From the NCBI GenBank assembly GCA_965365345.1, contig CBDUBH010000005.1:1-64000 (forward strand): DNA of 64,000 bases, read 5' to 3'. The translations under genes and the position numbers were made by a program. The notes below the pieces were generated by a model, which made no database searches, had not been told where the DNA came from, and was given only the letters and a program-made list of their open reading frames with translations. Origin of the DNA: CBDUBH01 sp965365345 (GTDB lineage: Bacteria > Bacteroidota > Ignavibacteria > Ignavibacteriales > SURF-24). Below, piece by piece: positions 1-9,214 of the stretch; position 1 is the first letter of the stretch, and every line of letters starts with the position of its first letter.

Positions 1-584
1 CCGCCGCAAGCGATTATGATATTCCCTTGTTTTGCAAGTTCGCCGATAATCTCCGAATTTAACACATTCAAAGGTTTCGGCGAGGCAACGACTCTTCGCC
101 AGCCTCTTTTACGGGCATCTTCTTTGAAAACCCAGTTATTGGCTTTTGCCATAAGGTCAGCTTCTTCCTTCAAATAGTAAGGACCAACCGGTTTAGTAGG
201 CTCCTGAAATGCCGGATCATTTTTGTCAACTAAAACCTGAGTCAATACGGTCACAATTTTTTTATCAATTCCGTTTTCGATCAACAGATTTCGCATCATT
301 CTTTCGATCATATAACCGATTTCACCTTGGGAATCGGCAACGGAAATATCCAAAGGCATTTTCGGAATTTTGTAAACCGAATGACCGGCATCGCTCCTCA
401 AGTAGATGTTACCTACCTGAGGACCGTTACCATGTGTTATAATTACATCATAACCGGCTTTAATAAAACCGAGAAGATTCTTACAGGTTTCATAGGAATT
501 CTGTTCTTGTTCTTCGGCAGTTCCTTGCTGACCGGCTCTTAAAAGAGCGTTTCCACCGAAAGCAACAACAGCTAACTTTTTCAT
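1..584 (-). CDS. arcC: Carbamate kinase, 3' end cut off by the window edge
   Basis: Amino-acid-kinase fold enzyme that interconverts carbamoyl phosphate + ADP and carbamate + ATP in the cytoplasm. About 194 N-terminal residues are visible. They start MKKLAVVAFGGNALL and contain the nucleotide-binding AFGGNAL loop and the ITHGNGPQVG motif typical of carbamate kinase; the family is about 310 residues, so roughly a third lies outside the window. The ATG at 584 overlaps the TGA of the upstream COG2403 gene in an ATGA arrangement, which suggests translational coupling. No ornithine carbamoyltransferase or arginine deiminase is visible on this side, so the carbamoyl-phosphate source or use is unknown here. 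Family identity is very clear; physiological role is not. Confidence 0.93.
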   Translation of the reverse strand, partial: MKKLAVVAFGGNALLRAGQQGTAEEQEQNSYETCKNLLGFIKAGYDVIITHGNGPQVGNIYLRSDAGHSVYKIPKMPLDISVADSQGEIGYMIERMMRNLLIENGIDKKIVTVLTQVLVDKNDPAFQEPTKPVGPYYLKEEADLMAKANNWVFKEDARKRGWRRVVASPKPLNVLNSEIIGELAKQGNIIIACG

Positions 585-1900
585 ATTATTCCTTTTTCCT
601 TAAGAATGCTTTCAACTGTATTTCCGCCGATTTCCTGCAAATCATATTTAACGCGTGTTGATGGTTTATTGATTTTCAAAATTCTGCCAAGATCAATCGG
701 AGTTCCAATTACAACTGATTCACATTCAGTATTGTTAATTGTATCTTCAAGATCTTTCATTTGATCATCGCCATATCCCATTGCAGGAAGAAGTACACCG
801 ATCTTCGGATATTTTTCATAAGTTGCTGTAATTGATTTTACAGTGTATGGTCTTGGATCAACGATTTCAGCTGCACCGTAATTCATTGCTGCAACTGTTC
901 CTGCACCGTATTCCATTTCTCCGTGAGTCAATGTTGGACCATCTTCCACTACTAAAACTTTTTTACCTACAATTACTGAAGGATCATCAACAAATAAAGG
1001 AGAAGCGCCATCAATAATTTTTGCTTTTGGATTTACTTTTTTGATGTTGTTTCTAACTTCTAAAATGTTTTTAGCATCTGCTGAATCAATTTTATTTATG
1101 ATTGCAACATCAGCTAATCTTAATGAAGTATTTCCGGGATAATAAGTTAATTCGTGTCCCGGTCTATGAGGATCAACAACTGTGAAAATGATATCTGCTT
1201 TGTAAAAAGGCATATCGTTATTTCCGCCATCCCAAAGTATAACATCTGCTTCTTTTTCTGCTTCTCTTAAGATTGCTTCGTAATCAACACCAGCATAGAT
1301 AACACCGCCTAAAGCGATATGTGGTTCGTATTCTTCAATTTCTTCAATTGTACATTCGTGAGTTTTCAAATCTTCCAATGAAGCAAATCTTTGAACTTTT
1401 TGTTTTACAAGATCGCCATAAGGCATAGGATGACGGATAGCAACTACTTTTTTACCTGCTTTGCGTAAAGTTTCAACTATCTTTCTTGAAGTTTGAGATT
1501 TTCCGCAACCGGTTCTTACAGCTAAAACCGCAACTACCGGTTTTGTACTTTTAACCATTGTTTCATCGGCACCCAAAAGTCTGAATGAAATGCCTGCAGC
1601 GTTTACGATTGATGCTTTGGTCATTACATAATTGAAAGGAACATCAGAGTAAGCGAATACAACTTCATGAACATCTAGTTCTTTTATTAGTTGTTCTAAT
1701 TTTTCTTCTTCATAAATTTTAATTCCTTTTGGATAAAGTTTTCCGGCTAATTCAGCAGGATAAACTCTGCCATCGATATTAGGAATTTGGGTTGCAGTAA
1801 AAGCAACAACGTTGTAATCTTCATTATCTCTGAAGTAAACATTGAAATTATGAAAATCGCGACCTGCGGCTCCCATAATTAAGACATTTTTGCGTGCCAT
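581..1900 (-). CDS. COG2403 GTPase, cyclic 2,3-diphosphoglycerate synthetase-like
   Basis: 439-residue cytoplasmic protein. The N-terminal ~110 residues look like a Rossmann-type fold (KNVLIMGAAGRDFHNF). A P-loop GCGKSQ lies at residues 131-136, followed by a GTPase-like core with WDGGNNDMPFY and IINKIDSAD (NKxD-like guanine specificity). Archaeal relatives form cyclic 2,3-diphosphoglycerate from 2,3-bisphosphoglycerate, but bacterial members have no settled function. The gene lies 26 nt after glmS, has a GGAG ribosome site, and its TGA overlaps the ATG of the carbamate kinase gene. The tight coupling hints at a joint reaction involving an acyl-phosphate or carbamoyl-phosphate; this is inference. 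Family assignment is confident, substrate is not. Confidence 0.8.
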   Translation of the reverse strand: MARKNVLIMGAAGRDFHNFNVYFRDNEDYNVVAFTATQIPNIDGRVYPAELAGKLYPKGIKIYEEEKLEQLIKELDVHEVVFAYSDVPFNYVMTKASIVNAAGISFRLLGADETMVKSTKPVVAVLAVRTGCGKSQTSRKIVETLRKAGKKVVAIRHPMPYGDLVKQKVQRFASLEDLKTHECTIEEIEEYEPHIALGGVIYAGVDYEAILREAEKEADVILWDGGNNDMPFYKADIIFTVVDPHRPGHELTYYPGNTSLRLADVAIINKIDSADAKNILEVRNNIKKVNPKAKIIDGASPLFVDDPSVIVGKKVLVVEDGPTLTHGEMEYGAGTVAAMNYGAAEIVDPRPYTVKSITATYEKYPKIGVLLPAMGYGDDQMKDLEDTINNTECESVVIGTPIDLGRILKINKPSTRVKYDLQEIGGNTVESILKEKGII

Positions 1901-1926
1901 AAAACTAGCTCCATTTTTTATATTGT

Positions 1927-3759
1927 TTATTCAACTGTAACGCTTTTTGCCAGATTACGCGGCATATCCACGTTCAATCCTTTCTTAACAGCTACGTGGT
2001 AAGAAAGTAACTGAAGCGGAATAACCGATAAGATCGGCATTAGCATTCTTATTGTGTTCGGTATTTTAATAGAATAATCAACAAAAGAATCTATTTCTTT
2101 ATCATCTTCTGTTGCAATTGCAATTATTTTTCCTTTACGCGCTTTAACTTCCTGAATATTGCTCAAAATTTTATCGTATGTTGAATCTTTTGGAGCAATA
2201 ATTACAGCGGGCATATTTTCATCGATCAAAGCTATCGGTCCATGTTTCATTTCTGCTGCCGGATAACCTTCAGCATGAATGTATGAAATCTCTTTTAATT
2301 TTAATGCGCCTTCGAGTGCTACCGGAAAATTATAACCTCTTCCCAAGTACAAGAAATTCCTTGCATCAACAAATTCTTCAGCAATTTTTTCAATCTCATC
2401 ATTCAATTTTAAGATCTGCTGAATTTTTCCCGGAAGAGCTTCCATTTCTTTTACAATGTTTTTACCATCTGCTAAACTCATTCTTTTTCTTCTGGCAATC
2501 AAAAGAGTGATAAGAGCAAGAACTGTTAACTGTGCAGTAAATGCTTTTGTTGAGGCAACCCCGATTTCAGGACCTGCGTGAATGTAAACTCCTGTGTGAC
2601 TTTCGCGTGCAATTGCACTGCCAACAACGTTACAAATTCCAACACAAAGTGCGCCTTTTCTTTTGGCTTCTTTCAATGCTGCCAAAGTATCTGCAGTTTC
2701 ACCGCTTTGTGAAATAAAAATAATTGTATCATCGGGATTTATAATTGGATTTCTGTAGCGGAATTCCGAAGCGTATTCAACTTCAACAGGAATTTCTGCA
2801 AATTGTTCAAGCATATATTCGCCTACTAATCCGGCATGCCATGATGTTCCGCAGGCAGTTATAATTATTCTTTTTGAATTTGCAATTTTTTCTACAAATC
2901 CGCTTAATCCACCGAGTTTTGAAGTCCCTTCATCAAAAATCAATCTTCCGCGCATTGCGTTTTTGATTGATTCAGGTTGTTCCATAATTTCTTTAAGCAT
3001 GAAATGCGGATATCCGCCTTTGCTTATTTCATCAAGTTTAAGAGTAACTTCCTGAATTTCTTTTTGAATTTCGTTATCTTCAACATCTTTTGCAATGAAT
3101 TTATCTTTATAAACTTCGGCAACTTCGCCATCTTCAAGGTAAACTACCTGATGTGTGTGTGCAATTAATGCGCTGACATCTGATGCGATAAAATTTTCAT
3201 CATCGCCAACACCAATTACAAGCGGTGAGCCGTTTTTTGCAACAACTAATTTATCGGGCTCTTTAGAGTACATTACTACCAAACCGTAAGTACCTTCAAC
3301 TTCGTTTAACGCTGCTCTTACTGATTTGAAAAGCGGAAATCCTTTTTTCAAAAAACTATCTATGAGATGAGCCAAAACTTCTGTATCGGTATCGCTTTTG
3401 AAAATATATCCTTCCTGGATTAATGCTTCTTTAAGAGGGGAAAAATTTTCAATAATTCCATTATGAATAAGTACAAGAGAATTATTTGTATTTGAATGAG
3501 GATGAGCATTTACTTCATTCGGAATTCCGTGAGTTGCCCAACGGGTATGACCAATACCGATTGTTGCGGTAATGTTTTCAGTTTCAATTTTTTTCTGAAG
3601 TTCGGCAACCTTACCAACACTTTTAACAATTTTTGTAGAATTGTTTTGAATTACACCAATCCCTGCAGAGTCGTACCCTCTGTATTCCAACCTTTTCAAC
3701 CCGCCTATTATTATAGGTGTGCAGTTGTTACTTCCTATGTAGCCAACGATACCACACAT
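1927..3759 (-). CDS. glmS: Glutamine--fructose-6-phosphate aminotransferase (isomerizing)
   Basis: Makes glucosamine-6-phosphate from fructose-6-phosphate and glutamine, the first step to UDP-GlcNAc for peptidoglycan and LPS. At 610 residues it is full length. It begins MCGIVGYIG, so Cys2 is the Ntn glutaminase nucleophile, and carries GHTRWATHG. Two SIS isomerase domains follow (for example ISQSGETADTLAAL), and it ends in the family-typical DMPRNLAKSVTVE. An AAGGAG ribosome site precedes the ATG. It heads a run with the COG2403 GTPase and carbamate kinase. No glmS ribozyme-like element was recognised upstream. Confidence 0.97.
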   Translation of the reverse strand: MCGIVGYIGSNNCTPIIIGGLKRLEYRGYDSAGIGVIQNNSTKIVKSVGKVAELQKKIETENITATIGIGHTRWATHGIPNEVNAHPHSNTNNSLVLIHNGIIENFSPLKEALIQEGYIFKSDTDTEVLAHLIDSFLKKGFPLFKSVRAALNEVEGTYGLVVMYSKEPDKLVVAKNGSPLVIGVGDDENFIASDVSALIAHTHQVVYLEDGEVAEVYKDKFIAKDVEDNEIQKEIQEVTLKLDEISKGGYPHFMLKEIMEQPESIKNAMRGRLIFDEGTSKLGGLSGFVEKIANSKRIIITACGTSWHAGLVGEYMLEQFAEIPVEVEYASEFRYRNPIINPDDTIIFISQSGETADTLAALKEAKRKGALCVGICNVVGSAIARESHTGVYIHAGPEIGVASTKAFTAQLTVLALITLLIARRKRMSLADGKNIVKEMEALPGKIQQILKLNDEIEKIAEEFVDARNFLYLGRGYNFPVALEGALKLKEISYIHAEGYPAAEMKHGPIALIDENMPAVIIAPKDSTYDKILSNIQEVKARKGKIIAIATEDDKEIDSFVDYSIKIPNTIRMLMPILSVIPLQLLSYHVAVKKGLNVDMPRNLAKSVTVE

Positions 3760-4000
3760 AGTAGTCTTCTCCTTATGTTTAAAAATAAAAATCGTAAAAA
3801 TATAACAGAGGCTAACTCTAAAGGAAGATTAAAGATCCGGGCAATGACGGAGTAACATCGGATTTAATTTTTGAAAATAAAAAATATTTACTCTTAAATA
3901 ATACATTACTTTGATATTTATATTCTTTATTTTGTAAAAGAGATAATTTTTAGTTTCCCAAATTTGACAAAAATAAAATAAATTTGCAAGTGAATTCGAT

Positions 4001-4025
4001 TTTTGATCCACAATACAGATCAAAA
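4001..4025. promoter_or_regulatory. Dyad TTTTGATC-N9-GATCAAAA
   Basis: Perfect 8-bp inverted repeat with a 9-nt spacer, about 240 nt upstream of glmS. Its half-sites resemble the TTGAT/ATCAA halves of the CRP/FNR family, but the spacing is wider than the usual 4-6 nt, so a specific regulator cannot be assigned. It could also form a small RNA hairpin. Confidence 0.3.
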
Positions 4026-4430
4026 TTAAAATTCAAAGCAATCCTTTTACAAGCCGTTACTAAACATTTTAAATTATCTAAATCGCGGCAGAATATAAAC
4101 CGTGCCCTTTAATTCTTCCTATCTAACACAAGTGTTGATCTTAACCAACAACTTTAAAAGCCCCTATCATTAAATATTAATTAAACTTTATGAAATTTCA
4201 CAACAATTTTTTGAAATATTTTACAGCAAATTAAAAAGAAATTTCTGTAATTCCCTTTTAATGCTTTTTCCTTATTTACTCATCCCTCAATAATTTTCTA
4301 TATTCGCAAATTTAATTGCATAAATTAAGGGTGAAAATTCATTCCCTTTAAATATTTGAGTACGGGCAATTTTCGGAAAGTAAATTTAGGAGTATTTAAA
4401 TATTCAATTAAATTTATAAGGAAAAATTTC

Positions 4431-4448
4431 AAAACAAAATTTTGTTTT
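4431..4448. repeat. 18-bp perfect palindrome downstream of the glycan operon
   Basis: AAAACAAAATTTTGTTTT, 43 nt beyond the stop of the last glycan gene. It has no loop spacer, so it is a poor intrinsic terminator. It may be a protein-binding site or chance in AT-rich sequence. Confidence 0.3.
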
Positions 4449-4490
4449 TAAAGAATAGAATTAAAAGACAAAGCAAATACATTTTGAGAA

Positions 4491-5489
4491 TTATTTTTTG
4501 CCGGAAAAGAATTTTATAATTCCCCAAAATGTTCCAGCAGCGTAGGCAAAGTGCATCAATGAAACAGCAAAAATGAATAAAAATCCTGTGATGAAATTTT
4601 TCTTTATTATAATTTCAACAGAAAGAAAAATTAAAACCGAAAAGTAAATTGCAGGTAAAAGTAACGCTAAGAATGTTGAACCGCTTAAAAATAACATCAT
4701 AAAAAAAAGAAAAATTACACTCAACCAAAAAATTAATGGAACAGCTTTACGGATTGCAACAAAACTTTTCTGCTTTTTTAAAATGGCTCCGCGCCAAAAT
4801 CCGTAATTAAAAAATTGTTTGAATAATGAAGCAGGGGTTTCACGCACGTTGTAATCGCATTTTAAATTCGATGAAAGATAAACTTTAAATCCGGATTTAT
4901 TTAATCTGTGATTTAATTCATCATCATGATCATGCACCAAAGATTCATCATACATTCCAATCTGGTCAAAAGTTTCACGTAAAAAAATCGGGAAACATGC
5001 GGCTTTTGCGTAACCGTCGTAATCAGGGAAACGGTGAATAGCATTTCCGACACCGACCGGATGACTCATCGCCTCAGCAACGGCTTTACCAAAATTTGAC
5101 TTTCCAATACTTCTTATCGGCCCGCCAACACAAACAATTTTTTCATTCTTTTGAAAATATATTATTCCATCTTTTATATATTCCGGATGATATTTTGAAT
5201 GAGCGCCTAAAATTGCAACGTATTTCCCTTTTGCATTTTTGATGCCTAAATTCAGAGCCACAGGAGTAATTTTTTTTTCGTTATCAATAATTTTTACGTT
5301 AGAATATTTGCCGGAAAATGATTTTAAAATTTCGCGGGTACCATCATTGCTCATTCCGTCAACAACAATAATTTCAATTGCATCTTTCCCAATTGATTGA
5401 TTCAGAACAGAATTGATACACTCCTCAATGGTTTTAATTTCATTGCGGCAAGGAATAACTACCGAAACTTCCGGGAATAATCCGTTCAA
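4491..5489 (-). CDS. Family 2 glycosyltransferase with C-terminal membrane segments
   Basis: Predicted inner-membrane-associated glycosyltransferase that adds a sugar to a lipid-linked glycan on the cytoplasmic side. The GT-A domain begins EVSVVIPCRNE, with IIVVDGMSNDGT and a DHDDELNHRL segment near the acceptor site. The last ~90 residues hold two or three hydrophobic spans, as in ExoA-like succinoglycan transferases. At 332 residues it is a usual length. The start is a TTG at 5489 that overlaps the TGA of the GT4 gene (TTGA) and is preceded by AGGA about 8 nt away, a rare start that implies coupling. Sugar donor and acceptor cannot be read from the sequence. Confidence 0.85.
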   Translation of the reverse strand: MNGLFPEVSVVIPCRNEIKTIEECINSVLNQSIGKDAIEIIVVDGMSNDGTREILKSFSGKYSNVKIIDNEKKITPVALNLGIKNAKGKYVAILGAHSKYHPEYIKDGIIYFQKNEKIVCVGGPIRSIGKSNFGKAVAEAMSHPVGVGNAIHRFPDYDGYAKAACFPIFLRETFDQIGMYDESLVHDHDDELNHRLNKSGFKVYLSSNLKCDYNVRETPASLFKQFFNYGFWRGAILKKQKSFVAIRKAVPLIFWLSVIFLFFMMLFLSGSTFLALLLPAIYFSVLIFLSVEIIIKKNFITGFLFIFAVSLMHFAYAAGTFWGIIKFFSGKK

Positions 5490-6607
5490 TTGAAATCCTG
5501 GTTTTTATTAATGATTGAATTATAAAGATCTATCATTTGCCGCACGTTATTTTTGAAATCAAAAAATTTAATAACATGATCCTTTGCATTTGTGCGTAAC
5601 TTCATTTGAAGATCTCTATCATAAATAATTGGAACTATTTTTTGTGCAATGCAAATCGTATTATAAATATTGACTGAAATCCCGTTTACTTCATTTTCAA
5701 CGATCTCTGAATTTCCTTTTTGGTCTGACGCTATAACAATATTTCCCGCAGCCATTGCCTCTAAAAGTGCAACGCCAAATCCTTCATTATAAAGCGAAAG
5801 ATAAACATCAATATTTTCAAGAAAATTATCTATTCCGGTTTCATCCAATTTTCCGGCAAATTCTATTTCATTTTGAAGCCCAAGAGAATCGGCATAATCT
5901 TGCAGAAATTCTTTTTGACTTCCCTCACCTGCAATTTTCAAAATAAATTTTTTATTTTTTTCAATCTTCTTTAAATGGAATAATACATCAATCGCTAGTT
6001 TTATATTACTGTTTTTTTCAAGATTTTTAACTGTACCTAATATTATTTGTTTTTTATTATTTAAGGAGTAAAATTCTTTAGGCACAAATCTATCCGGATC
6101 AATACCGAAGCCGATCACATTAACTTTTTTATCCGTATATTTTTCTGCTTCTGCGGCAAGGATTTTACCTGATGCTGAAATTGTCAAACTTCTTTTAAAA
6201 ACAAATTTTAAAATATTTTTGAAGATGAAATTTTTTTGAGGAAATTTCATCACATCGGTTCCCCAAACTGATACAACAAAATTCTTATGATTTAAAATTG
6301 CCCCCAATAATCCGTAACTGCTTGCGTAATGCGCATGAACAATATCAGGATCAAATTCTTTTAATACTTTTTTTAATGTAAGCAAAGATGAAAAATAAAT
6401 TATTTTCGAAATTGAAAAAGAATGAATGTTTGAAATTTTATTATTCAATCCGGAAAAAGCAAATTTTACATTTTTAAGATTTTCATAAATTTCGGAATTT
6501 CCGTTATTCATTCCGAATAAGAAAACTTTAATTCCTTTTTGCGAAAGTGCTCTAACCCATTTTAAAGTATGAATAGAAGAAGGATCGGCAAGCAGCAATA
6601 TTTTCAT
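5486..6607 (-). CDS. Family 4 glycosyltransferase (GT-B)
   Basis: 373-residue cytoplasmic GT-B transferase. The N-terminal acceptor domain begins MKILLLADPSSIHTLKW, with HAHYASSYGLLGA and VVSVWGTDV. The C-terminal donor domain carries LGTVKNLEKNSN, AGEGSQKEFL and the E-x7-E-type segment EGFGVALLEAMAAGNIVIAS, which binds the nucleotide-sugar. It starts only 3 nt after the O-antigen ligase-like gene and overlaps the GT2 gene by 4 nt, so the two act in one glycan pathway. Specificity unknown. Confidence 0.88.
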   Translation of the reverse strand: MKILLLADPSSIHTLKWVRALSQKGIKVFLFGMNNGNSEIYENLKNVKFAFSGLNNKISNIHSFSISKIIYFSSLLTLKKVLKEFDPDIVHAHYASSYGLLGAILNHKNFVVSVWGTDVMKFPQKNFIFKNILKFVFKRSLTISASGKILAAEAEKYTDKKVNVIGFGIDPDRFVPKEFYSLNNKKQIILGTVKNLEKNSNIKLAIDVLFHLKKIEKNKKFILKIAGEGSQKEFLQDYADSLGLQNEIEFAGKLDETGIDNFLENIDVYLSLYNEGFGVALLEAMAAGNIVIASDQKGNSEIVENEVNGISVNIYNTICIAQKIVPIIYDRDLQMKLRTNAKDHVIKFFDFKNNVRQMIDLYNSIINKNQDFN

Positions 6608-6610
6608 CTG

Positions 6611-8023
6611 TTAATTTACTTTTGATACTTTCAAATCTTTGTTCTGATATAAATATATCAATACTGCAAAGCAAATCCAAAAAGGAAGATCGCGCGTGAT
6701 AAATCCGTAAGTTAATATTCCGTTGCCTTCAAATAACCCCCTAATTAAGAGTCCGGTTACGATTCCCGTTACTGTTACTGCAATTTTATAATACAAAGGA
6801 TTATTTTTATATTGATATATTACGGCTTTTGCAAAATAGAAAAAAGTTAAGTGCAAAAGAAACGCAGCTAAAAAACCCAATATTCCCATATCTGCCGTAA
6901 GCTGTAAAAAAAGATTGGCCGCATAACCGGTTCCGTTAACTTCTGCCATATATCTGATTTGAGTTTCGTTCCAACTTCCAAATTCGATAGGTAAATATTT
7001 ATATAAATAATATCTGAATGAGCCCGGGCCAATGCCAAAAATAGGTTGATCTTTTATAATTCCAACGGCAATCTCCCAAAGTGAGTATCGGGTATTTTCA
7101 AGCGCCCTTCCGGTTCTAAAATATAGATTTATAAAATTTAAAACAGGTTCATAAAATAAAGCAAATATCAAAGCTGAAAATGAAATCATAGTAATCAGAA
7201 TTTTCTTCAAAATATTTTTATTCAGCTTATACAAAATGAAAAATATACTTACTGCAACGCCCAATATTGAAGCCCGTGAATTGTTAATTGCTAAAGCGGT
7301 AAATTGCACAACCAATAAAAATCCAACTACTAAAAAACTTTTTTGTGATGCAGAAAATAACTTGTAAATATTGATGGAAATTGAAACGATGAGTAAAATC
7401 GCTACAGCATTTATACTTTCATAAAAACCGCCCGTCCTTAAAATAAAATCTGCATTTGTAACGGTATTTTGCTGCGCTTGAAAAAATGTAAGTATTATTG
7501 AAATACTTGCTAAAACTCCTGCAATAAATAATGCATTAAGATAATTTAATAAATCCGATTTTAATTCAATCAAAGAATAAAAAATATAGACCAACCAGAA
7601 AAAAATAATTTGTTTTATCGTTTGATTGAATCCTATTAAAACATATTCAGAAAAAATTGAGGAGATCAACATTCCCGTTAATAAAAGTATAACAAATACC
7701 GTTAAACTTTTTGGAATTTGAGGATATTTATTGAATTCGAATCCGTATTTTTTTATGAATTGAAATCCTAAAAAAGAAAAAATAATTATGTTTGAAATTA
7801 TCCTGATACTCGGATTAAGATCACTAACCAAAACAAGCAAAGCGATTATCGAAATATAAATTAATATTTCTTTTTTTAGTAATAGTAAAATTATACCCGC
7901 GGCAAGTAAAGCAATTATTAAAAAAATTTTTTCTATGAAAAAAGTTACCAAAATCAAAAATATTGCAGAAAGTAAAATCAGTGAGTTTTTTTGTTCATAT
8001 TTTTCAATTACAGAATTCAACAT
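6611..8023 (-). CDS. O-antigen ligase/polymerase-like membrane protein (Wzy_C family)
   Basis: 470-residue polytopic inner-membrane protein with about 11-13 hydrophobic spans. A large periplasmic loop carries FGIGPGSFRYYLYKY, typical of Wzy_C/WaaL-type proteins that ligate or polymerise lipid-linked glycans; family members use a His/Arg-containing loop. Its position between a GT9 and a GT4 gene (2-nt and 3-nt gaps) supports a role in building a surface polysaccharide or LPS-like glycan. Ligase and polymerase cannot be told apart by sequence alone. Confidence 0.8.
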   Translation of the reverse strand: MLNSVIEKYEQKNSLILLSAIFLILVTFFIEKIFLIIALLAAGIILLLLKKEILIYISIIALLVLVSDLNPSIRIISNIIIFSFLGFQFIKKYGFEFNKYPQIPKSLTVFVILLLTGMLISSIFSEYVLIGFNQTIKQIIFFWLVYIFYSLIELKSDLLNYLNALFIAGVLASISIILTFFQAQQNTVTNADFILRTGGFYESINAVAILLIVSISINIYKLFSASQKSFLVVGFLLVVQFTALAINNSRASILGVAVSIFFILYKLNKNILKKILITMISFSALIFALFYEPVLNFINLYFRTGRALENTRYSLWEIAVGIIKDQPIFGIGPGSFRYYLYKYLPIEFGSWNETQIRYMAEVNGTGYAANLFLQLTADMGILGFLAAFLLHLTFFYFAKAVIYQYKNNPLYYKIAVTVTGIVTGLLIRGLFEGNGILTYGFITRDLPFWICFAVLIYLYQNKDLKVSKVN

Positions 8024-8025
8024 AA

Positions 8026-9105
8026 CTATTTTTCCAGCGCATGCGTAAACTGTTTTGCTTTTATGATTTTCAGAAAAGATTTTAATGATGAATAAATTTC
8101 ATTCACTGTAATTTCATTTAAACATCTGAAATTATTGCAGCCTTTTCTTCCTCCATCTTTTGAACAAATTTTTTGATTTTCGCTGGGAGAACAAGATATT
8201 CCTTTTAAATATTTATAATGAAATTCATTTTCCGGGAAAGTGTAATTTGGATTTGTGGGACCGTAAATTGTGAAAGTCGGTTTTCCCAAAGCGCGTGCAA
8301 TATGTGCAGGACCGGAATCGTTTCCAAAAAATATTAAACTTTTTTCAATGTAATAAAAAAGCTGTTCAAGATTTTCGGCCTGAACAAAATTAATTTTTTC
8401 TTGTAATAATTTTTCTTTTAGAAATTCTAAATTCTCTTTGAAAATAAAAATGGGATTATATTTGTCTTTTATTTTTTTTGCTAGTGAAATGAAATTTTCA
8501 ATTCCCCACTCTTTTGCTTTCCAGCCGGCAAAAGGGTCAATAAGAATTAAATCGCTGTTATTGATTTTTGTTTTAAAATAGTTTGCATCAATTATAAATT
8601 TTTGATCTTTTTCTGAAACAACATCCACATACATTTCCGGTAAGTTTGGTTCTTTTCTTTTCGAAATAGTTTTTGTGTAAAGCTTATTGAAAGGATAATT
8701 TTCAAATCCTGATATATCAATTCCTTTAAACTTGTAAATCATCGAAGCTGTTTGTATTGTTCCGGTTATATCATAAATTTTTACTGGATTTACGAATTTT
8801 ATTTTTTTGATGATATTTTTTTTTGCAAATCTTTTTTTACGAAAATCATTTAATGGAATTTGAATAAAATTAATATTGCTAAAAAATTTCTCGTATATGA
8901 TTTTACTTTCGGGAAAACAAAAAACGACAAGATTATTTTGATATTTATTTACTAAAATTTCAATTGCTGGAATTGTAAAAACCGTATCGCCGAGTTTATG
9001 AAAAGATAAAATGGCTACACTATTTGACGGACATGATTTTTTAGCAAAAAATCTTGCAATCGAAAAATAAATCAAAATAATTTTTTGAACCGAAGCTTTT
9101 ATCAT
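8026..9105 (-). CDS. Family 9 glycosyltransferase (heptosyltransferase-like)
   Basis: 359-residue GT-B transferase related to LPS heptosyltransferases WaaC/WaaF. It shows ILSFHKLGDTVFTIPAIEIL at the N-terminus, LILIDPFAGWKAKEW opening the donor domain and the signature FGNDSGPAHIARALGKPTF. A Cys-rich tail (C-x6-C-x7-C-x4-C) near residues 310-335 is common in this family. It is the first gene of the four-gene glycan operon and probably acts on a lipid A-core or similar acceptor. The donor sugar is not determined. Confidence 0.87.
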   Translation of the reverse strand: MIKASVQKIILIYFSIARFFAKKSCPSNSVAILSFHKLGDTVFTIPAIEILVNKYQNNLVVFCFPESKIIYEKFFSNINFIQIPLNDFRKKRFAKKNIIKKIKFVNPVKIYDITGTIQTASMIYKFKGIDISGFENYPFNKLYTKTISKRKEPNLPEMYVDVVSEKDQKFIIDANYFKTKINNSDLILIDPFAGWKAKEWGIENFISLAKKIKDKYNPIFIFKENLEFLKEKLLQEKINFVQAENLEQLFYYIEKSLIFFGNDSGPAHIARALGKPTFTIYGPTNPNYTFPENEFHYKYLKGISCSPSENQKICSKDGGRKGCNNFRCLNEITVNEIYSSLKSFLKIIKAKQFTHALEK

Positions 9106-9214
9106 TGTGTTTAATTATTTTATTCATTAAAAATATACGGAAGTTTTTAATTTATTGGAACCTTATTTAATTTAAAACGTCTAAAAAATATTCTCAATAT
9201 TTAACCGGAGCGTT

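Larger units (their letters stand above)
3760..4490. other. 731-bp intergenic region, no gene recognised
   Basis: This gap separates two minus-strand operons: it is upstream of glmS and downstream of the glycan operon. It is very AT-rich and holds no convincing reading frame; a 64-codon minus-strand frame (3829-4023) has no family features and no good ribosome site. It contains a TTTTGATC/GATCAAAA dyad (4001-4025), an imperfect dyad AAGGGTGAA/TTCATTCCCTT (4327-4348) and an 18-bp perfect palindrome (4431-4448). An untranslated RNA or long 5' leader is possible but unproven. Confidence 0.5.

Noticed and set aside
3760..3900. glmS ribozyme
   Set aside because: Upstream sequence lacks the conserved core; no supporting motif, and it is mainly known in Firmicutes.
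3829..4023. 64-codon minus-strand frame upstream of glmS
   Set aside because: No family features, no ribosome site, AT-rich composition; likely chance.
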